A stretch of 64,000 bases of DNA, from NCBI RefSeq assembly GCF_021369635.1, contig NZ_JAJNBZ010000009.1, positions 11,876 to 75,875 on the forward strand. The letters are read 5' to 3'. Every line of letters starts with the position of its first letter. Within the stretch, counting starts at the first letter, position 1. The stretch comes from Paenibacillus profundus. Its GTDB lineage: Bacteria > Bacillota > Bacilli > Paenibacillales > Paenibacillaceae. The notes under the pieces are model-generated. The model saw nothing but the letters and a program-made list of their open reading frames with translations. It had not been told where the DNA came from and made no database searches. Position numbers and translations under genes: made by a program. This document shows, in pieces, positions 34,791 to 44,232 of the stretch.

Positions 34791-36544
34791 AACGGGAAGC
34801 ATGGTTTCGCCCCTATTTACGAACCTATTTTTGGCGCTTCGCAACCATCATTGCCCTCGGCATGTTAACCGCGTTATGCGCCGGTTCACTTATGTTCACA
34901 TCCGGTTATCTCATTTCGAAGTCTGCGCTTCGCCCGGAAAATATATTAATGGTGTACGTTCCAATCGTCTTAGTTCGAACGTTCGGGATCGGGAGAGCGG
35001 CGGTACACTATATCGAGCGTCTAGTGGGGCATGATGCGGTACTGCGCATTTTATCAAGCATGAGGGTTCGCCTCTACCGCATGTTGGAGCCGCAAGCCTT
35101 GTTCATCCGTTCCCGATTCCGTACAGGGGATATTCTTGGCATGCTGGCGGATGATATTGAATATTTGCAAAATGTGTACCTGCGTACCGTCTTTCCGAGC
35201 ATCATCGCTGTCGTGATGTATGTGGTGTGCATTGCGGCTTTGGGCTGGTTCGACGTGCCATTTGCCCTTCTGATGGCGCTGTATCTGCTCATTATTGTAT
35301 TCGTCTTGCCTTGGATCTCTCTGCTGGTCACAAGAACGAAGCAGAAGCAGGTTAAGCAGGAACGCAACCAGCTCTATCAGAAGCTGACCGATGCAGTGCT
35401 CGGCATGAGCGACTGGGTCATCAGCGGACGGTCGCCACAATTCGTTGCCTCGTATGAGACGGACGAAGCCGCTGTCGCCCGGGTGGACGGGACGCTGCGC
35501 GGGTGGGCAAGATGGAGAACCTTCATCGGTCAATGCGTGGTAGGCCTGGCAGTCGTCTCTATGGCCTATTGGGCGGGACAGCAGGCTGCGGACGGTCATA
35601 TTTCTGTCACGTTAATCGCTGCCTTCACACTCGTTGTGTTCCCGTTGATGGATGCATTCCTGCCCGTATCCGAGGCTGTCGAGAAGATTCCACAATACCA
35701 GGATTCACTTGAGCGGCTTGGCAAAATTCAAGATTCGTCCAGCCTAGCTGCCGGATCCGCTGAACAGGCGGTGCCGGCTGAAGTGCTGCGGACGGCGGAG
35801 ACCAATGCCCACATAACGATGGATGAGGTGCGCTACCGTTATGATGCTGCGGATGCATGGACCATCGATGGCATCTCAATGGATATCCCGCAAGGGAAGA
35901 AGATTGCGCTTATCGGCCGTAGCGGGGCAGGCAAATCAACCTTGCTGAAGTTGATTCAAGGGGCGGTTGCACCGGGCCAGGGCAGCGTCGCCATTAACGG
36001 TGTCCCCGCGTCCGCTTACGGCGAGGCCATCCCGCGCGTCATCTCCGTGCTGAACCAGAGCCCACACTTGTTCGACACTACGGTGGCGAATAATATCCGG
36101 CTCGGCCAGCGGGATGCATCGGATGAGGATATCCGCCGCGTAGCGAAGCAAGTCCGCTTGGATGCATTAATCGATTCGCTTCCTGCGGGATATGATACGC
36201 CGATGCTGGAGACTGGGCAGCGCTTCTCCGGAGGCGAACGGCAGCGGATCGCCTTGGCGCGTATTTTGCTGCAGGATACGCCTGTCGTTATTCTGGACGA
36301 ACCGACCGTAGGACTCGATCCGCGGACGGAACGGGAGCTGCTGGCCACCATGTTTGAGACGATCCAAGGGAAGTCGCTCGTATGGATTACGCACCATTTG
36401 GTCGGGGTAGAGCAGATGGATGAAGTGATTTTTATCGAGAACGGAAAAATTGAAATGAGAGGCTCGCATGCTGATTTAATGGAGCGTGTTCCGCGTTACC
36501 GGAAGCTGTACCATCTCGATCGTCCGGGCGGGGGTTCCGTGTAG
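34787..36544 (+). CDS. cydC: ABC exporter subunit CydC
   Basis: 585 residues, six membrane helices followed by an ATPase domain with GRSGAGKST, FSGGERQR and VVILDEPTVGLD. The start is TTG at 34787 inside the CydD stop (TTGA), with GGGGGAGGGAG upstream. It is the last gene of the cyd operon. Confidence 0.92.
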   Translation: MKREAWFRPYLRTYFWRFATIIALGMLTALCAGSLMFTSGYLISKSALRPENILMVYVPIVLVRTFGIGRAAVHYIERLVGHDAVLRILSSMRVRLYRMLEPQALFIRSRFRTGDILGMLADDIEYLQNVYLRTVFPSIIAVVMYVVCIAALGWFDVPFALLMALYLLIIVFVLPWISLLVTRTKQKQVKQERNQLYQKLTDAVLGMSDWVISGRSPQFVASYETDEAAVARVDGTLRGWARWRTFIGQCVVGLAVVSMAYWAGQQAADGHISVTLIAAFTLVVFPLMDAFLPVSEAVEKIPQYQDSLERLGKIQDSSSLAAGSAEQAVPAEVLRTAETNAHITMDEVRYRYDAADAWTIDGISMDIPQGKKIALIGRSGAGKSTLLKLIQGAVAPGQGSVAINGVPASAYGEAIPRVISVLNQSPHLFDTTVANNIRLGQRDASDEDIRRVAKQVRLDALIDSLPAGYDTPMLETGQRFSGGERQRIALARILLQDTPVVILDEPTVGLDPRTERELLATMFETIQGKSLVWITHHLVGVEQMDEVIFIENGKIEMRGSHADLMERVPRYRKLYHLDRPGGGSV

Positions 36545-36579
36545 ACTAGCAGAGCGTCGCAATGAACGAATACAGGAGG

Positions 36580-36619
36580 AGCGCCACGACGATATTAACG
36601 CCGCGGCGCTTCTTTTTAT
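36580..36619 (+). terminator. Terminator of the cyd operon
   Basis: AGCGCC (36580-36585) pairs with GGCGCT (36605-36610), followed by TCTTTTTATT. The loop is rather large. Confidence 0.7.
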
Positions 36620-36744
36620 TGCGCGCAACATACTGCTTATTAAGTATTTTCCATCCCAGCACATTGGATTCTGATTGTATCCTTAATGGCCCGTGCGTCT
36701 AAACCATGATTTAAGGCTTGTGTTGATGCTGGAATAATCAATGC

Positions 36745-36780
36745 TTGATTATCATTCTCGTTGTAACTATAATAGTTACA
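36745..36780 (+). promoter_or_regulatory. Promoter with overlapping operator before the nitroreductase
   Basis: TTGATT (36745-36750) and TATAAT (36768-36773) are 17 bases apart. The -10 box lies in the middle of the perfect palindrome TGTAACTATAATAGTTACA (36762-36780). Binding there must block the promoter. HxlR/MarR-type redox regulators such as YodB and HypR control nitroreductases in Bacillus through similar sites; the regulator gene here is not adjacent. Confidence 0.75.
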
Positions 36781-36884
36781 TTGGGGTTTAGGATGAAATA
36801 AACATATCACTTGCGCGTATTTGCATGCTAGCTCGTGTTTCAGGGGAATATAATTCAGATTTTTACTTACGAGAGGAATGATGG

Positions 36885-37496
36885 ATGATGGCTAATCAAA
36901 TGGAAAGCCGCACTTTAGTCGAAGCCATTCAAGGCAGACGTTCGATTCGCGCTGTAACGAATAGCCCGAAGGTGGAGAAGGAGCGCATTGATGAGATTGT
37001 TACATTGGCTCTTCATGCGCCATCTGCATTCAATATGCAGAGTGGTCGGCTGGTCGTGCTCATGGATGAGAGTCATGAACAATTGTGGGCTCTCGTGAAA
37101 GAAACGTTGCAGGCTATCGTGCCTGCTGATAGTTTTTCAGCTACGGAAGCGCGCTTGCAAGGGTTTAAGGATGGATTAGGGACCGTGTTGTTCTTCGAGG
37201 ATCAAGCGACGGTGGATACTATGAAAGAGAAAGCCCCTCTCTATAAGGAGCACTTCAACAATTGGTCGCAGCAAGGCAGCGGCATGCTGCAATATGCAGT
37301 ATGGCTAGCGCTCTCTGCGGAAGGCTTCGGCGTCTCGCTGCAGCATTACAATCCGCTCATTGATAATCAGGTGAAAGAGAAATGGAGCATTCCGCAGCAG
37401 TGGACCTTGATCGGGCAAATGCCGTTCGGATGGCCTGCGGAGCAGCCGGGGGAACGTTCCTTCTTGCCTCATGATGAAGTAGTGAAGTTCTACTAA
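36885..37496 (+). CDS. Nitroreductase family NAD(P)H-dependent flavin oxidoreductase
   Basis: 203 residues. The FMN-binding segment GRRSIRAVTNSPKVEKE is near residues 18-34; LALHAPSAFNMQSGRLVVL and a C-terminal IGQMPFGWPAEQPGER follow. This is the YdgI/YfhC-like type of small nitroreductase. It probably reduces quinones or nitro compounds with FMN. GAGAGGAA precedes ATGATG. Control by the operator at 36762 suggests a thiol or quinone stress response. Confidence 0.88.
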   Translation: MMANQMESRTLVEAIQGRRSIRAVTNSPKVEKERIDEIVTLALHAPSAFNMQSGRLVVLMDESHEQLWALVKETLQAIVPADSFSATEARLQGFKDGLGTVLFFEDQATVDTMKEKAPLYKEHFNNWSQQGSGMLQYAVWLALSAEGFGVSLQHYNPLIDNQVKEKWSIPQQWTLIGQMPFGWPAEQPGERSFLPHDEVVKFY

Positions 37497-37588
37497 AAGT
37501 GCATGTTCAAAATTGGTCACTGGGGCCTATTGAACAACCTCTAACAGACACAATATAACGCTCTGCAGCCAGATTTATGTAATGAACA

Positions 37589-37620
37589 GGGTGACTTCAA
37601 TGGTTGAAGCCACCCTTTTT
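37589..37620 (+). terminator. Terminator after the nitroreductase
   Basis: GGGTG-a-CTTCAA with TTGAAG-c-CACCC, loop TGG, followed by TTTTT. Confidence 0.85.
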
Positions 37621-37694
37621 ATATGATGAAAAGATTTAATGTTATAATGAAAATCAACAGCTAGACTGTATGAAAGAAAGGTGGAAAGCCGGAA

Positions 37695-38966
37695 ATGAAC
37701 ATACGCACGAATCGTCTGGATACTCCCGGGCCTTCTTCCACGCGTTCCACGCGCAAGCAACGGTTGTCCATGGCTATGATTCTCGGGTCGATGACGGCTA
37801 TCGGCCCGCTCTCCATTGATATGTACTTGCCGTCGTTGCCAATGCTCGCGAATGATTTGAATACGAGCACATCGCTGGTCCAGCTCAGTCTGACAGCATG
37901 CTTGCTCGGGTTAGCAGTGGGGCAGCTGTTTCTCGGTCCGCTCAGTGACGCACGCGGTCGTCGAATTCCGCTCATTATTTCACTAATCGTTTATGCGATC
38001 GCGTCGTTCCTTTGTGCTGTCGTGCCTTCTATCTGGGGACTTATCGTTCTGCGCTTTGTTCAAGGAATGGCTGGATCCGGCGGGATCGTCATCGCACGCG
38101 CGATGGTGCGTGATATGTATTCCGGGACGGAGCTAACGAAGTTCTTCTCCTTGCTAATGCTCATTAACGGGCTTGCGCCCATTCTTGCGCCGATCGCAGG
38201 CGGACAGCTGCTTAAGGTGACTTCATGGCACGGTGTATTCGTCGTGCTCGGACTGCTAAGCATTGTGATGATTATATCAGCTGCGCTTGGTCTTCCAGAA
38301 ACGCTGACTCACGAGCGTCGTTCAACGGGAGGCGTGAAGACAACTTTATCGACGTTCCGCGGCCTGATCGGTGACCGCGTGTTTATGGGTTATGCTTGCA
38401 CGCAGGGACTCGTAACGGCCGCAATGTTCGGCTATATATCAGGCTCCCCGTTCGTCTTGCAGGATATTTATGGCGCATCGCCGCAAGCGTTCAGCATGTT
38501 CTTTGCGATAAATGGCTTCGGCCTCATTCTCGCTACCCAAGTGACGGGTCGGCTGGCTGCAAGGTTCCACGAGTCCAGACTGTTCCTGACCGGAATTTTG
38601 CTAGCTGCCTCTAGCGGTGTGGCCTTGCTAGTGGTCATTTTACTGCAGGCTCCGCTAATTGCAGTCTTAATCTGCCTGTTCGTCATGTTATCCAGCACAG
38701 GGATGGTCAATACCGCCGGGTTCTCGCTGGCTATGCAAAATCAAGGAAAGACGGCAGGCAGCGCTTCGGCTATGCTCGGCCTGCTGCCGTTCATCGCTGG
38801 TTCTGCTGCGGCCCCTCTGGTCGGCATCGCGGGCAGTCAGACTGCCGTTCCGATGGGAGTGGTCATCGCTTGCTGCGGCATGGGTGCCGTCACGTGCTAT
38901 TTCTTTATGATACGTCGCAGCCAAGCTCCTTCTGCATCAGCCGCAACGAGAGACACAGCCGGGTGA
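37695..38966 (+). CDS. Bcr/CflA family multidrug efflux MFS transporter
   Basis: 423 residues, 12 helices. The family signature is clear: AIGPLSIDMYLPSLPMLANDL near residues 37-57 and GQLFLGPLSDARGRR near 75-90, the MFS motif A. It expels drugs with proton exchange. AAAGGTGG lies before the ATG. It is transcribed singly, with terminators on both sides. Confidence 0.9.
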   Translation: MNIRTNRLDTPGPSSTRSTRKQRLSMAMILGSMTAIGPLSIDMYLPSLPMLANDLNTSTSLVQLSLTACLLGLAVGQLFLGPLSDARGRRIPLIISLIVYAIASFLCAVVPSIWGLIVLRFVQGMAGSGGIVIARAMVRDMYSGTELTKFFSLLMLINGLAPILAPIAGGQLLKVTSWHGVFVVLGLLSIVMIISAALGLPETLTHERRSTGGVKTTLSTFRGLIGDRVFMGYACTQGLVTAAMFGYISGSPFVLQDIYGASPQAFSMFFAINGFGLILATQVTGRLAARFHESRLFLTGILLAASSGVALLVVILLQAPLIAVLICLFVMLSSTGMVNTAGFSLAMQNQGKTAGSASAMLGLLPFIAGSAAAPLVGIAGSQTAVPMGVVIACCGMGAVTCYFFMIRRSQAPSASAATRDTAG

Positions 38967-38996
38967 ACGAAGCAGCAATAGCGCGATACAACGAAC

Positions 38997-39022
38997 AAGA
39001 GCCTTCCGTCAGGAAGGCTCTT
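38997..39022 (+). terminator. Hairpin after the efflux gene
   Basis: Perfect 11-bp stem AAGAGCCTTCC/GGAAGGCTCTT with a four-base loop, 30 bp after the stop codon. Only two T follow on the plus strand. Confidence 0.7.
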
Positions 39023-39043
39023 GAGCTTGTCCAGAAACCCAAA

Positions 39044-39079
39044 ACAAAAAGAGCCTTTGCACATCAATCAAGGGCTCTC
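39044..39079 (-). terminator. Terminator after the amidase gene
   Basis: On the minus strand GAGAGCCC and GGCTC(TTTTTG) pair around an 18-base loop and are followed by a T-rich tail. Confidence 0.6.
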
Positions 39080-39163
39080 CAATCAGAGTATTATCTGGGG
39101 ACAATACAGTCCTCACACCCGTATTTGTTTCGTTTTCAGCCTTGCTAGGGTTACCCGGACAGC

Positions 39164-40534
39164 CTAGGTCTCCAGACTGTCTCTCTTCTTATAGAAATCA
39201 GCGAGTTGGCTCTGCTCGAAGGCATACCCGGTCCGGATAAGCTGATCCTCCCGGTACAAGCCAGCCACCAACTGCAAGCCGACGGGGAGCCCCTCGCTAG
39301 TAATGCCGCACGGGATGGACATCGCCGGCACCTCCGCCAAGCTGAAAATACCCGTATATCGAGTCATCGTATCGAATATCGTCTCAGTTACGGAGCCGAA
39401 TTGCACTTCCTCCACGCCGATTTTCCGCGGCGGAATCGGCAGGGCAGGTGTGGCCAGCACGTCGATGCGTTCAAATACCCGCCGAAATTCCCGGATATAG
39501 CCTTCTTTCTTCTTCAGAGCCGCAATATACTGCACCGCCGTAATGTTCGCGGAGGATTCCAGTACCGCCCTTACGTCGGCACCGTACTGAGAGAGGCAGC
39601 ACTCCATTCTGCTCTGGTGCACATACCCGCCTTCGGCCGTCGCAATGGTCAGTACGGCCTCCTGATTGCCTTCCAGAAAGGGAAGGTCGACATCGATGAG
39701 TATTGCGCCAAGGCTTGACAGTGCTGTAACGGCTTGCAAATACAACTTGTATGTCTCTGGATCGATGCGCTCATTGAAATAATTCGCAGGCACACCGATG
39801 CGCACTCCACGTATGTCTTCCACGAGGAACGAGGTATAGGCACGGTTCGTCAAAGCCTCCATCATGACCGCGAGATCGTTCATATTGGCTGTAATCGGTC
39901 CGACCGTATCGAGCGTCCACGAGATCGGGAATACTCCTTCCGTGGATATCGTTCCATAGGTCGGCTTGAGACCGATGACGCCGCAGGAGGCTGCCGGTAT
40001 CCGCACCGAGCCCCCCGTATCCGAGCCGAGCGAAGCCACGCACATATTGGCTGCGACTGCCGCTCCTGATCCGCCGCTTGATCCGCCGGGCGTATACTGG
40101 GGATTCCATGGGTTGCGGACGGGGCCGTAATGCGGATTGTTAGACGTAATGCCGAACGCATACTCATGCATGTTCGTCTTTCCCAAAGTAATAGCATCTT
40201 CTGTGGCCATCTGCTGCACGACGGCGGCATTCTTGTCCGGAATGAAGTTCCGGTCGATGAAGGAACCACTTGTGGTAAGGATGCCTTTCGTTGCGAAATT
40301 ATCTTTATAGGACAAGGGAACTCCGAACAGCTGTCCCGTCTGCTCGCCAGCCATCAGCTTCATTTCGAGCATTTGGGCTTGCCGAAGAGCGAGCTCCTTC
40401 GTAATGGTAATATACGCGTTGAGCTTCGGATTTTTCGCTTTAATCGTCTTCAAGTATTGTATCGTAATCTCTACCGGGGTGAACCGCTTCGCCTCATACC
40501 CGGACACAAGCTCCATCATTGTTCTTCTTTTCAA
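39164..40534 (-). CDS. Amidase (amidase signature family, GatA-like)
   Basis: 456 residues. The Ser-cisSer-Lys catalytic set is visible: Lys in LSYKDNF, cis-Ser in TPGGSSGGSGAAVAA and the nucleophile in LGSDTGGSVRIPAASCG. No gatB or gatC is close, so a stand-alone amidase is more likely than the tRNA amidotransferase. The TTG at 40534 has AGGGAG nine bases upstream; ATG at 40519 or 40516 and a longer form to 40579 are alternatives. Substrate unknown. Confidence 0.85.
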   Translation of the reverse strand: MKRRTMMELVSGYEAKRFTPVEITIQYLKTIKAKNPKLNAYITITKELALRQAQMLEMKLMAGEQTGQLFGVPLSYKDNFATKGILTTSGSFIDRNFIPDKNAAVVQQMATEDAITLGKTNMHEYAFGITSNNPHYGPVRNPWNPQYTPGGSSGGSGAAVAANMCVASLGSDTGGSVRIPAASCGVIGLKPTYGTISTEGVFPISWTLDTVGPITANMNDLAVMMEALTNRAYTSFLVEDIRGVRIGVPANYFNERIDPETYKLYLQAVTALSSLGAILIDVDLPFLEGNQEAVLTIATAEGGYVHQSRMECCLSQYGADVRAVLESSANITAVQYIAALKKKEGYIREFRRVFERIDVLATPALPIPPRKIGVEEVQFGSVTETIFDTMTRYTGIFSLAEVPAMSIPCGITSEGLPVGLQLVAGLYREDQLIRTGYAFEQSQLADFYKKRDSLET

Positions 40535-40958
40535 CCCCACTCTCTCCCTATCAGAACATATAAGCCGTCGCAGGCTCATATCTTCGTGCTATTCATATTA
40601 AGTGTAATGAACACCATTTATAAATATGACAGCAGAAACAATCGGCGTGGGGTTGTACAACTGGACAAAGGTCTGTTTTCACCAGTAAGGAATCAATCGA
40701 TGTGTATTCGCTCGCAAATGGTCTGAGCTGTCTGCACGTGCCACTGTTGATACGCCATCAGGAAATATACAGAGCCGCCCCTCTCCAGTGTGCTTACCGG
40801 AAAGAGACGGCTTTTGTTGTTCATAACTCACATTTCATATGTGGATAAAGGGGGATAACTGTGTCTGAAAAAGTTGTCCACATGTGGATAGCGTTGCTAC
40901 AAGTATTTAACTAACTTTGCTGCCATAGCGGCATAACCTTTACTTCGGATGCAGCTAT
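40535..40958. other. Intergenic stretch with a cluster of DnaA-box-like sites
   Basis: No gene in about 420 bp. TGTGGATAA at 40841-40849 is a perfect DnaA box on the minus strand. TTGTCCACA at 40875-40883 and the reverse TGTGGATAG at 40884-40892 each differ by one base. A hairpin with AGCCG/CGGCT and a TTTTG tail lies near 40771-40817. Confidence 0.5.
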
Positions 40959-41822
40959 CTATCCAGCCGCGATCGGCTGTGGGCGTTGCATGTTCTTCAT
41001 CGCATTGCTGGAAGCAGCAGAGGTCGAAGCTGCGGTGCTCCGGCCCAATTCGTACGGCAGGCACAGAGGAACGCCAGTGCGCGGGTCAGGAATGATGTCC
41101 GCTTCAATCCCGAATACTTCCCGCAGTACATCATGGGTCATAACCTCTGCCGGTGATCCGCTGCAGACGACTTGACCGCGTTTGATGGCGACCATATGCT
41201 GGGCGTAGCGGGTAGCATGATTGAGGTCGTGGACGACCATGACAATGGTGCGTTGCTGCTCCGAGTTGAGCTTTTGCAGCAATTTCAGCACTTCCAGCTG
41301 GTGAGCCATATCGAGAAATGTCGTCGGTTCATCCAGGAACAAGATGTTGGTTCCTTGCGCAAGCGCCATCGCAATCCAGGCGCGCTGCCGCTGTCCGCCG
41401 GACAGTTGATCGACGGGGCGGTCACAGAACTCGGCCATGCCTGTCATTTCAATGGCCCATTGCACAATCTCTTTATCTTCTTTCGTTAAAGAGCCGAAGC
41501 CCTTCTGATGCGGGAACCGCCCGTAGGTAATGAGCTCTGACACGGTTAATCCATCAGGAGCCACCGGATTCTGCGGCAAAATGGCCAACTGCTTGGCGAC
41601 GTCTTTCGTCGATTGTTGATGAATCGATTTTCCGTCTAGAAAGACATTTCCGCCCTTTGGCTTCATAATACGCGCCATGGCCTTCAGAATGGTCGATTTG
41701 CCTGAGCCGTTAGCTCCGACCAGCGCTGTAATCTTTCCTGAAGGAATGCCAATATTCAGGTTTTTGACAATCGACAGCTCTCCATATGCGATATCGAGTT
41801 GCTCCGTGTATAATCGTTCCAC
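40959..41822 (-). CDS. Siderophore/iron ABC transporter ATP-binding protein (FecE type)
   Basis: About 287 residues. Walker [11 protein letters not shown]-loop PQNPVAPDG, signature [17 protein letters not shown] and Walker [13 protein letters not shown] fit the FecE/FhuC iron branch. No permease or binding protein is adjacent, so it is an orphan ATPase that may serve several uptake systems, as YusV does in B. subtilis. AGGGGG is ten bases before the GTG at 41822; the ATG at 41846 has no such site. A strong Fur box lies about 100 bp upstream. Confidence 0.9.
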   Translation of the reverse strand: MERLYTEQLDIAYGELSIVKNLNIGIPSGKITALVGANGSGKSTILKAMARIMKPKGGNVFLDGKSIHQQSTKDVAKQLAILPQNPVAPDGLTVSELITYGRFPHQKGFGSLTKEDKEIVQWAIEMTGMAEFCDRPVDQLSGGQRQRAWIAMALAQGTNILFLDEPTTFLDMAHQLEVLKLLQKLNSEQQRTIVMVVHDLNHATRYAQHMVAIKRGQVVCSGSPAEVMTHDVLREVFGIEADIIPDPRTGVPLCLPYELGRSTAASTSAASSNAMKNMQRPQPIAAG

Positions 41823-41918
41823 GCGGGATTCCCCCTCTATATTCATAATACTCTATTAAATAGCGGTTACAGTAAGCCGCAATCACAATAACGGTATACA
41901 AAATGATAACAAATAGTT

Positions 41919-41937
41919 GATAAGGATTATCATTATC
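41919..41937. promoter_or_regulatory. Fur box
   Basis: GATAAGGATTATCATTATC; its reverse complement matches the 19-base Fur consensus GATAATGATAATCATTATC at 18 positions. It lies upstream of the FecE-type ATPase and predicts iron-repressed expression. Confidence 0.85.
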
Positions 41938-42157
41938 ATTATAAAGGTGTGAATCATCCATTTCAACCCATACAAGTATCATTTTCTTCAAAAGTGTTGG
42001 GTGAAACGCATACATACAGCAAGGAACTGGAAGTGTCTGTAATGGAATACATATGATTATATAAATTGGATGAAACTATAAATTGTAATTTAATTCCCTT
42101 TATGATTAAATGTTTGTAGTTTTGTGCAAAAAACGAACATCAGGAGCTGGGTACATC

Positions 42158-43465
42158 ATGGGGAATGCTGTAACGCAACAACGGCAAGCGTCGGAGCCGA
42201 CAGAAAGCAAGGGGCAGCGTTATAAGGCGCTCATCGGCTCTGTCCTAGGTTACGCCGCAGAAGGATTGGACATGCTGCTCCTGTCCTTCGTGCTTGTGTT
42301 TATTATTCGCGATTTTTCACTAAGCCCGGTGCAAGCCGGCAATTTGACATTGGCGACGACTATCGGAATGATGGTCGGTTCATATCTGTTCGGTTTTTTG
42401 GCTGATTTATTCGGCCGGATTCGCGTGATGACGGTGACCATTTTGCTGTTTTCCGTCGCCACGGCGCTCATTTATTTTGCGGATAGTTACTGGCAGCTTC
42501 TCGGCCTGCGCTTTCTGGTCGGCATGGGTGTCGGAGGTGAGTTCGGAGTGGGGATGGCCATCGTTACCGAAACCTGGTCGAAAAAAATGCGTGCAAAAGC
42601 AACATCTTGTGTCGCTCTCGGGTGGCAGCTGGGGGTGCTTGGCGCTTCCATCATCCCAGCGCTCGTCGTGCCGCAATTCGGCTGGAGAGCCGTATTCCTG
42701 TTCGGTCTCATACCAGCATTGCTGGCCGTGTTCGTACGAAAGAGCATTTCTGAACCGAAGCTGTGGGAACGGAAGCAGGAGATGAAGCGGAAACTGCAGC
42801 AGAAGGAAGCGGCAGGTACGATAACCGCTGAGGAACAACAGCAGCTGAATCAGGTCCGGAAATTCCCGTTGAAAAAATTGTTTGCCAACAAGAAGATTAC
42901 GATGACGACCCTCGGTCTTATCATTATGTCCTTCATTCAGAATTTCGGATATTATGGGATATTTACATGGATGCCAACGATTTTATCGCAGAAATACGGT
43001 TATTCTCTGGCAAAAGCAAGTGGGTGGATGCTCATTTCTACGGTAGGGATGCTGGTTGGTATCGCCATCTTCGGCATTTTGGCGGACAAGATCGGCCGCC
43101 GCAAAACATTTACCATCTATTATATAGGCGGTACGGTATCTTGCCTTATTTATTTCTTTGTCCTTCAGAGTGAATCCGCCTTGCTGTGGGGAAGTGCGCT
43201 GCTCGGATTTTTCGCTAACGGAATGATGGGTGGCTTCGGCGCGATTCTGGCGGAGAATTACCCGTCGGAGGCCCGTTCCACGGCAGAGAACTTCATTTTC
43301 GGTACAGGGCGCGGCTTGGCGGGCTTTGGACCGACCATTATCGGCGCGTTGGCGGTCGGCGGCAATATTATGGGAGCGATGTCGCTTGTATTCATCATCT
43401 ACCCGATTGGACTGCTCACCATGCTGCTGTTCGTGCCGGAGACGAAAGACAAAGTGTTGGATTAA
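42158..43465 (+). CDS. MFS transporter of the sugar/metabolite:H+ symporter group
   Basis: About 435 residues with 12 helices. Typical segments are GYAAEGLDMLLLSFVL in helix 1, FGFLADLFGRIRVM (motif A), GMGVGGEFGVGMAIVTETW in helix 4 and FGILADKIGRRKTF in the second half. This is the group that includes niacin (NiaP-like) and aromatic acid carriers, so the substrate cannot be told. ATG 42158 with AGGAG upstream is preferred over 42110. Confidence 0.82.
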   Translation: MGNAVTQQRQASEPTESKGQRYKALIGSVLGYAAEGLDMLLLSFVLVFIIRDFSLSPVQAGNLTLATTIGMMVGSYLFGFLADLFGRIRVMTVTILLFSVATALIYFADSYWQLLGLRFLVGMGVGGEFGVGMAIVTETWSKKMRAKATSCVALGWQLGVLGASIIPALVVPQFGWRAVFLFGLIPALLAVFVRKSISEPKLWERKQEMKRKLQQKEAAGTITAEEQQQLNQVRKFPLKKLFANKKITMTTLGLIIMSFIQNFGYYGIFTWMPTILSQKYGYSLAKASGWMLISTVGMLVGIAIFGILADKIGRRKTFTIYYIGGTVSCLIYFFVLQSESALLWGSALLGFFANGMMGGFGAILAENYPSEARSTAENFIFGTGRGLAGFGPTIIGALAVGGNIMGAMSLVFIIYPIGLLTMLLFVPETKDKVLD

Positions 43466-43482
43466 AAGATTAAAATATACAG

Positions 43483-43515
43483 ACGCCCGGACTGCTGTAA
43501 GAGCAATCCGGGCGT
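43483..43515. terminator. Bidirectional terminator between convergent genes
   Basis: ACGCCCGGA and TCCGGGCGT form a perfect 9-bp stem, with TTTG on the plus side. Confidence 0.75.
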
Positions 43516-43520
43516 TTGTA

Positions 43521-44063
43521 TTAGAACTCCAGACCGAGCACCGCTGGAATGCCTTCCTCATAATAATGCTTCACTGGCTGCATTTCCGTAACCAGATCGG
43601 CGATATCATTAATTTCTGGCAAGGCCGAACGTCCGGTGATGACGACATGCAGCTTCTCTGGACGCTGCTGAATCACATCGGTGATCTCAGCCAACGGCAG
43701 CACATCATCGATCGGAAAGCTGGTAATCGCCAGCGCATTGTTCAATTCGTCTAAGATGATCATATCGTAGCTTCCTGACGTGATTTCCCGTTTCGCCTCC
43801 GCCCAAGCTTTCGCGAAAGCTTCCCGGTGTTCCTCCGGGGTCTTGGTCCAAGTAAATCCGATGCCGAGCTGTCTGACCTCCACTCCGAGCTTCTCGAGGG
43901 CAATCTGCTCTCCATATGTGCGCTGCGGACTTTTAATGAATTGAAGAATGAGCACTTTAAAGCCTCGGCCAACGGCCCGGACGCACAGGCCGATTGCGGC
44001 TGTCGTCTTCCCTTTCCCATCACCCGTATAGACGAGCGTCAATCCTTTTGAACGGTTTGCCAT
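43521..44063 (-). CDS. Corrinoid adenosyltransferase (CobA/BtuR type)
   Basis: 180 residues. P-loop TGDGKGKTTAA at residues 14-24, RAVGRGFKVLILQFIK, and DMIILDELNNAL with later VVITGR fit the CobA/CobO/BtuR family, which adenosylates cob(I)alamin or cobyrinate with ATP. GAGGAGGAAATC precedes the ATG at 44063. No other cobalamin genes are near, so it may serve salvage. Confidence 0.92.
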   Translation of the reverse strand: MANRSKGLTLVYTGDGKGKTTAAIGLCVRAVGRGFKVLILQFIKSPQRTYGEQIALEKLGVEVRQLGIGFTWTKTPEEHREAFAKAWAEAKREITSGSYDMIILDELNNALAITSFPIDDVLPLAEITDVIQQRPEKLHVVITGRSALPEINDIADLVTEMQPVKHYYEEGIPAVLGLEF

Positions 44064-44232
44064 TATGATTTCCTCCTCGTACAGCCGGATCATCATTGTT
44101 CCGGGCGGTATGTCGCTGCGTGCCTAAGTTTCCCGAACACGTATTTATACTATCACCGGAACGCAGCCGATGTCGACCGCGGCACTCCGTCACGACCGGG
44201 TAAGAGGGATGGCGTAATTACCAATTAATAAC

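Noticed and set aside
39164-40534. GatA subunit of the tRNA amidotransferase
   Set aside because: No gatB or gatC is close and the protein stands alone, so a stand-alone amidase is the safer call.
44064-44232. Cobalamin riboswitch before the corrinoid adenosyltransferase
   Set aside because: I do not find the GCCACTG box or the conserved core on the minus strand; only ordinary hairpin-like segments are visible.
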